DNA of 10,488 nt from NCBI GenBank assembly GCA_001412365.1, contig LKUE01000062.1, forward strand, positions 1 through 10,488, read 5' to 3'. The position numbers and the translations under genes are program-made. Source of the DNA: Desulfuromonas sp. SDB (GTDB lineage: Bacteria > SDB-A). Shown here in pieces: positions 7,219-10,488 of this stretch; positions within the stretch are counted from its first letter, which is position 1; each line of letters begins with the position of its first letter. The notes below the pieces were generated by a model. The model was not told where the DNA came from. It saw nothing but the letters and a program-made list of their open reading frames with translations, and ran no database searches.

Positions 7219-7244
7219 TCTCCTGGCCAAGTTTGACCAGGAGA
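7219..7244 (-). terminator. Hairpin terminator of the propeller gene
   Basis: TCTCCTGG (7219-7226) and CCAGGAGA (7237-7244) are perfect 8-base arms around a 10-base loop. The hairpin begins 5 bases past the stop of the minus-strand propeller gene and is followed on that strand by the T-rich ATTATTTCTGATATTTC. It is therefore a plausible rho-independent terminator, and could also block read-through from the convergent amidase gene. The rest of 7125-7218 shows no gene or strong motif. Confidence 0.6.
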
Positions 7245-7249
7245 GATCA

Positions 7250-8722
7250 TTATTCTTCAACCCAGCCGTTGTGAGCTGCATTTCCACCCCACATAGCCCA
7301 GCCGGTATTATTACGGTCACCGGTATCCAGGCAGAAAACCTTTCCATTGGCGGTTGCCCAAAATACTTTTCCATCCATTACCGAGGGCTGGAATACAATT
7401 GGATTCCCGCAGTTATATTTCCAGAGTTCCTCTCCACTTTCCGCATCAATGCAAATTATTTCTCCACTATTGGAGCCGATGAAAATTTTGTTATTTACAA
7501 TGGCAGGAGGGGTGAGTTGACGTCCGTAATCCTGATCCCCCGTATATTCCCATTTCCAGACTATTTCACCGTTATCAGGATTTGTTCTCTGGAGGATGTT
7601 GCCTTGAGCGTTAAAGCAGTCTTGATCATATATTACCGGACGGGAACCCTGATAAGACCATGCACCGGAAACAGTGAACACTCCGGTGTTTTCCTCAGCT
7701 TTATCCAGCTGGGCAGTAGATGGTGCAGTGCTAAAACCTACTGAAGCATCCTGTTGAGCCTGTTCCAGGGCAAGAGTAGAAGTTCTGTCGGCATGCAGGT
7801 AATCAGCTTGCTGATAACCGAAGAGTTTATCATTTTCTCTATTTCCGGTCATCCTGCTGAGTATTCCCACTCCTTCAAATCGTAATTCAATTTCATTGCC
7901 GTGCTCATCAATAGATTGTTCATTTTGCCTTAAACTGGTGTATACTTGTTCCCCGAAAATCCAGGGTGCGGAGGTGGCATTGTAGTTTTCTCTCCACAAT
8001 TCATCTCCATCTTCCAGAGAATAGCAATAGATCATCCCGTCAAAGCTGGCTAGATAAACTTCATCTTTGTCTATCACCGGAGCGGAAATGATATCGGAGA
8101 CAATATGATGTTTCCAGTAGGTTTCACCGGTAAATAAATCCAGACAAATCAGCATATGTCCTCTTTCTCCGGGATAAGCCATCAATACTTTTCTGCCGGA
8201 TATTGCCGGTTGACTCATCAGGGGATCTCCCAGCCAGTGATGCCAAAGATCCTTACCATCGCTTGCTCGCAACGCATAAATAATACAGGACTCAGTATTA
8301 AATACTACAATTCCCTGATCCACCACCGCTGCAGTGGGTCCATCATCTCCGGTATTTACCGCCCAACTAATAGTTCCCCGGTCTGCATCCAGAGCATAAA
8401 AAGAGTAGGAGCCAAAACCTCCCCCCAGGTACAATTTGCCATTATAATAAGCAGGTGTAGCCAAGGGCAGCTGCTCAGGTAAAGTAATTTTCCATCCTTT
8501 CATCCCATCATCGGTAGTGAAATACTGGGGCTGGCAATCCCGGTAATATTCATGATCCATGGGAGTACAGGGCGCTCCATCTGAATTATTTGGATAGGAA
8601 TATAATTGTTCCTGAGATAAAATTAGCTGGTCCTGAAGGCTGTAAATATGTTGGGTTATCTGTTCACCTACTCCCAAAACATTGAATATCAGGAAAAAAG
8701 ATGCAGTTAACAGGGTGGTCAT
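7250..8722 (-). CDS. Exported PQQ-type beta-propeller repeat protein
   Basis: Predicted periplasmic or secreted eight-bladed propeller. A hydrophobic leader (about residues 3-18, weakly charged at the start) is followed by a non-repeat N-terminal part to about 85. Repeat strands of the PQQ/YVTN type then occur: YALDADRGTISW (109), YALRASDGKDLW (149), ICLDLFTGETYW (192), YCYSLEDGDELW (232), a diverged GILSRMTGN (286), LQRTNPDNGEIVW (377), ICIDAESGEELW (423) and FCLDTGDRNNTGW (463). Spacing is about 40-46 residues except around an insert at about 294-350, which is polar and Ala/Gln-rich. The C-terminal WAMWGGNAAHNGW is a common closing motif. No dehydrogenase cofactor domain or haem-binding site is present, so the role is likely structural or binding, as in BamB-like proteins, rather than an enzyme. 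ATG 8722 follows a perfect AGGAGG by 5 bases. It is the only minus-strand gene here and forms its own unit. Confidence 0.9.
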   Translation of the reverse strand: MTTLLTASFFLIFNVLGVGEQITQHIYSLQDQLILSQEQLYSYPNNSDGAPCTPMDHEYYRDCQPQYFTTDDGMKGWKITLPEQLPLATPAYYNGKLYLGGGFGSYSFYALDADRGTISWAVNTGDDGPTAAVVDQGIVVFNTESCIIYALRASDGKDLWHHWLGDPLMSQPAISGRKVLMAYPGERGHMLICLDLFTGETYWKHHIVSDIISAPVIDKDEVYLASFDGMIYCYSLEDGDELWRENYNATSAPWIFGEQVYTSLRQNEQSIDEHGNEIELRFEGVGILSRMTGNRENDKLFGYQQADYLHADRTSTLALEQAQQDASVGFSTAPSTAQLDKAEENTGVFTVSGAWSYQGSRPVIYDQDCFNAQGNILQRTNPDNGEIVWKWEYTGDQDYGRQLTPPAIVNNKIFIGSNSGEIICIDAESGEELWKYNCGNPIVFQPSVMDGKVFWATANGKVFCLDTGDRNNTGWAMWGGNAAHNGWVEE

Positions 8723-8766
8723 GTTTTCCTCCTAATTAATAAATTTTTCCTCCAATTATTTGGCAA
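8719..8766 (-). CDS. Possible 15-residue leader ORF of the propeller gene
   Basis: On the minus strand, AAAGGAGGT (8779-8771) is followed 5 bases after AGGAGG by TTG 8766. This opens a 15-codon frame reading MPNNWRKNLLIRRKT. Its TGA overlaps the ATG of the propeller gene as ATGA, the classic arrangement for translational coupling. The peptide is basic and resembles no known leader or attenuator peptide, and a 15-codon frame with a TTG start can arise by chance. The strong ribosome site in front of it is the only positive evidence. Confidence 0.3.
   Translation of the reverse strand: MPNNWRKNLLIRRKT
8728..8733 (-). promoter_or_regulatory. Ribosome binding site of the propeller gene, in a leader with three such sites
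   Basis: Minus-strand AGGAGG, 5 bases before ATG 8722, decides the start. Two further strong matches occur in the same leader: TTGGAGGA about 20 bases upstream (8748-8755) and AAAGGAGGT at 8771-8779. The last precedes a possible TTG-started leader ORF. Confidence 0.7.
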
Positions 8767-8794
8767 GGTAACCTCCTTTAAGGTAAGATTCATT

Positions 8795-8800
8795 ATTATA
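8795..8800 (-). promoter_or_regulatory. Candidate -10 element for the propeller gene
   Basis: Minus-strand TATAAT, a perfect -10 consensus, lies about 73 bases upstream of the ATG. No good -35 sits at 16-18 bases; the nearest, TTGGAA (8822-8827), is 21 bases away. In AT-rich DNA this can be chance. Confidence 0.3.
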
Positions 8801-8822
8801 TACTTTAAATACGGGGAAATAT

Positions 8823-8838
8823 TCCAAAATTAATTGGA
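8823..8838. repeat. Inverted repeat between divergent genes, possible operator
   Basis: TCCAA-AATTAA-TTGGA is a perfect 5-base inverted repeat with a 6-base centre. It lies between the candidate -10 elements of the two divergent genes, touching the -35 zone of the minus-strand one. That is a natural place for a regulator that controls both. Arms are short, so confidence is low. Confidence 0.25.
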
Positions 8839-8860
8839 GAATTTTAAAATGATTGTTTTC

Positions 8861-8876
8861 TGGTATTATATTGACA
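8861..8876 (+). promoter_or_regulatory. Candidate promoter elements for the glycosyltransferase gene
   Basis: TGGTATTAT (8861-8869) fits an extended -10 element (TGn plus five of six TATAAT bases) and would give a leader of about 47 bases. TTGACA, a perfect -35, immediately follows at 8871-8876, but has only weak -10 matches 18-19 bases downstream. The two readings are alternatives; neither is proven. Confidence 0.3.
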
Positions 8877-8922
8877 GCAGTTTTACAGGTAAAAGTAAAT
8901 AATTTGGAATTTAGGAAGTAAT

Positions 8923-9870
8923 ATGGTTATCAGCGGATTTTCTTTTGTTAGAAATGGAGTGAAATTGTACTATCCGGTGGAAGAAATGATCCGGTCAATT
9001 CTTCCCCTGGTGGATGAATTTGTCATAGCAGTAGGACAGGGAGATGAAGATGATACAACCCGTGAGGAAATTGAATCTATTGGTAATCCCAAAATTAAGA
9101 TAATTGACACCCAATGGAATGAGAAGTATTACCAAAAGGGAATAATCAATGCTATCCAAACTGATCTGGCTAAGCAACAGTGCAAAGGTGATTGGCTATT
9201 CTACCTTCAGGCAGATGAAGTAGTTCATGAAAAATATCTTTCGGTAATAGAAAAAAGATGTAAGCAGTTGCTGAGGTGTGAACAAATTGAAGGATTATTG
9301 TTCAATTACAAACATTTCTGGGGTGATTACTGGCACTACCACCAGGGGCATGGTTGGTATCCCCGCGAAATTAGAATTATCCGCAATGATCCGGATATAC
9401 ATTCCTGGCAAAGTGCTCAGTCCTTTAGAAAATTCAGTTATTATGAGCAACCCCGACAACAAAAAGGTCACCGTAAACTTAAAGTAGCTAAGGTAAATGC
9501 TGAAATCTATCATTACGGGTGGGTAAGACCCCCAAGTTTTATGCAGAATAAAAGAAGAGCTTTGGATTCAGTTCATTGGGGGAAGAAAAAAGCTGAAAAT
9601 TATTATAATCAAGCCCCCCCTGCTTTTGACTACGGACCTCTGGACAAGCTGGGGGTATTTACCGGCAGCCATCCTGAAGTGATGAAACAGAGAATTAAAA
9701 ATTTTTATTGGAAAGATCAGCTTCAATACAGGGGAAAGCCCCATACGGGAAGAGAGTTACATAAGCATGAAAAATTAAAATACCGGTTTTTATCCTTTAT
9801 TGAGAAAACTTTCTTTAATAACCGGAAAATAGGTGAATTTAAAAATTATATATTAATTAAGGACATTTGA
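8923..9870 (+). CDS. Family 2-like glycosyltransferase
   Basis: Predicted cytoplasmic, possibly membrane-associated, GT-A-fold glycosyltransferase that adds a sugar to a surface glycan or lipid-linked precursor. The N-terminus has the usual first strand and loop (VISGFSFVRNG, then PVEEMIRSILPLVDEFVIAVGQGDEDDT). GDWLFYLQADEVVHE (about 90-104) is the donor/metal-site region: D98 and E99 of QADE occupy the place of the common LDADE. The later HYGWVRPPSFMQNK (about 197-210) resembles the acceptor-side H-Y-GW segment of this branch. The C-terminus is strongly basic (about 255-310), which may aid membrane contact. At 315 residues it is a normal single-domain enzyme. ATG 8923 follows AGGA by 6 bases. 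It is divergent from the propeller gene and followed by a methyltransferase on the same strand, suggesting a polysaccharide locus continuing to the right. Sugar and linkage cannot be predicted. Confidence 0.88.
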   Translation: MVISGFSFVRNGVKLYYPVEEMIRSILPLVDEFVIAVGQGDEDDTTREEIESIGNPKIKIIDTQWNEKYYQKGIINAIQTDLAKQQCKGDWLFYLQADEVVHEKYLSVIEKRCKQLLRCEQIEGLLFNYKHFWGDYWHYHQGHGWYPREIRIIRNDPDIHSWQSAQSFRKFSYYEQPRQQKGHRKLKVAKVNAEIYHYGWVRPPSFMQNKRRALDSVHWGKKKAENYYNQAPPAFDYGPLDKLGVFTGSHPEVMKQRIKNFYWKDQLQYRGKPHTGRELHKHEKLKYRFLSFIEKTFFNNRKIGEFKNYILIKDI

Positions 9871-9921
9871 TAAAAATTTCCTGTTCCCAAGGAAAATATT
9901 GAAGTAAATTGAGTTGTAGCA

Positions 9922-9963
9922 ATGAAAGATTATTTAAAAAACCTCCCTGCCAGTTATGTTTAA
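9922..9963 (+). CDS. 13-codon frame overlapping the methyltransferase start
   Basis: ATG 9922 opens MKDYLKNLPASYV and ends at TAA 9961-9963, overlapping the methyltransferase ATG by 8 bases. Removing one T from the TTT before that stop would join the frames as SYVNRPDRTYNYSP, which reads naturally as a methyltransferase N-terminus. It may be the true start of that gene interrupted by a one-base frameshift or assembly error, a coupled leader, or chance. The ribosome site is weak (GAG at 9911-9913). Confidence 0.3.
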   Translation: MKDYLKNLPASYV

Positions 9964-10488
9964 TCGACCTGATAGAACTTATAATTATTCACCGGATTTA
10001 ATTAACAAAATTTTAAAAAAGTCAAACCATCCCCTGAAGGTGATAACTGATTTAATTGAAGACAACACCACAGTTTTAGATATTGGAGCGGGGAATGGTA
10101 TTTTAACTGAGTTGTTGAGATTTAAATATTCAAATGTAATTATTGACGGGATAGAAAAAAATAGATATGGGGGAAATATATCCAGGTCAAAGTACAGGAA
10201 TTTTTATCAAGGTGACGCTCAAAATTTCTTTAATATATTTCAGAATGAACAATATGATTATATCGTACTGGCTGATATTATCGAACATTTAACCGATCCT
10301 TATACATTTTTAAAAAAACTGGTTAACTCAATTCCTGTAAGTACAAAAATAATACTAACCACTCCCAACATATCATTTGGCGCAGTGAGAATATCTCTTC
10401 TCCATGGTGATTTCGATTACACCGATTCAGGAATATTGGAAAGAACCCATTTAAGATTTTTTAATATTAAAAGTTTAAAGCTGATGTT
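9956..10488 (+). CDS. Class I SAM-dependent methyltransferase, C-terminus cut by window edge
   Basis: The frame is open from 9938 and runs off the right edge after 177 codons. SAM-binding motif I is VLDIGAGNG (residues 40-48). An acidic residue ends the second strand (IIDGIEKN), and the motif II/post-II region reads YDYIVLADIIEHLTDP. This is the Methyltransf_11/23 pattern often found in glycan and lipopolysaccharide gene clusters. TTPNISFGAVRISLLHGDFDYTDSGILERTHLRFF is the typical later segment, with R-T-H-L-R-F-F marking this branch. The preceding glycosyltransferase, 85 bases upstream, suggests sugar O- or N-methylation in the same pathway. ATG 9956 has no Shine-Dalgarno site and overlaps a 13-codon frame starting at ATG 9922; the true N-terminus may lie in that frame (see findings). 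Confidence 0.85.
   Translation, partial: MFNRPDRTYNYSPDLINKILKKSNHPLKVITDLIEDNTTVLDIGAGNGILTELLRFKYSNVIIDGIEKNRYGGNISRSKYRNFYQGDAQNFFNIFQNEQYDYIVLADIIEHLTDPYTFLKKLVNSIPVSTKIILTTPNISFGAVRISLLHGDFDYTDSGILERTHLRFFNIKSLKLM

Noticed and set aside
7271-7744. Plus-strand open frame of 157 codons opposite the propeller gene
   Set aside because: The minus-strand frame has a signal peptide, regular repeats, a perfect ribosome site and a terminator; the plus-strand reading has none of these.
8156-8482. Plus-strand open frame of 108 codons opposite the propeller gene
   Set aside because: Antisense to the repeats of the propeller protein; composition is Ser/Ile-rich without recognisable domains.
9278-9513. 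Two overlapping open frames, one per strand, within the glycosyltransferase gene
   Set aside because: Both lie inside a well-supported coding region and show no motifs or start signals.
9877-9895. Hairpin TTTCCT-N7-AGGAAA after the glycosyltransferase as a terminator
   Set aside because: The stem is only 6 bases and the plus-strand side lacks a T run; the T run lies on the minus-strand side, where no gene ends.
1-10488. CRISPR arrays, tRNA or rRNA genes, transposases, integrases, phage or toxin-antitoxin genes
   Set aside because: No regularly spaced repeats, RNA-gene signatures or matching protein motifs were seen on either strand.

Overview
The window comes from an AT-rich Gram-negative bacterium, probably of the Fibrobacterota-Chlorobiota-Bacteroidota (FCB) side of the tree or a related candidate phylum such as Cloacimonadota. 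Three things point there: a C-terminal domain resembling a type IX secretion (T9SS/Por) sorting domain on the protein at 3282-4415, a MacA/MacB-type export system with a separate ATPase, and several small secreted or envelope proteins. Translation mostly uses Shine-Dalgarno sites of the AAGGTGA or AGGAGG type, and two genes appear to start with TTG. The lineage is an inference; there is no rRNA, tRNA or other phylogenetic marker here.

Layout. (1) 34-3188, + strand: a tight three-gene operon for a split MacAB-like exporter, made of a periplasmic adaptor, an ATPase and an FtsX/MacB permease. No TolC-like outer-membrane partner is visible; it may lie upstream of base 1. (2) 3282-5033, + strand: a secreted ComEC-like metallo-beta-lactamase-fold hydrolase, followed after 3 bases by a small secreted protein of unknown family. 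(3) 5147-6210, + strand: a small putative outer-membrane beta-barrel protein overlapped by 4 bases by a protein with two SH3b-like domains. (4) 6258-7124, + strand: a nitrilase-superfamily carbon-nitrogen hydrolase. (5) 7250-8722, - strand: an exported PQQ-type eight-repeat beta-propeller, with its own hairpin terminator and a long leader carrying several Shine-Dalgarno sites. (6) 8923 to the right edge, + strand: a GT2-like glycosyltransferase followed by a class I SAM-dependent methyltransferase cut off by the window. This pairing looks like the start of a glycan or surface-polysaccharide locus.

Most of the window is envelope biology: export, secretion, outer-membrane or periplasmic proteins, and glycan modification. 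I see no CRISPR array, transposon, integrase, phage gene, tRNA or rRNA. No stretch longer than about 190 bases lacks a gene. I do not see a clearly new multi-gene system. The most interesting items are the secreted ComEC-like hydrolase with its closely coupled unknown partner, a probable short coupled leader ORF in front of the propeller gene, and a possible frameshift or overlapping mini-ORF at the start of the methyltransferase.
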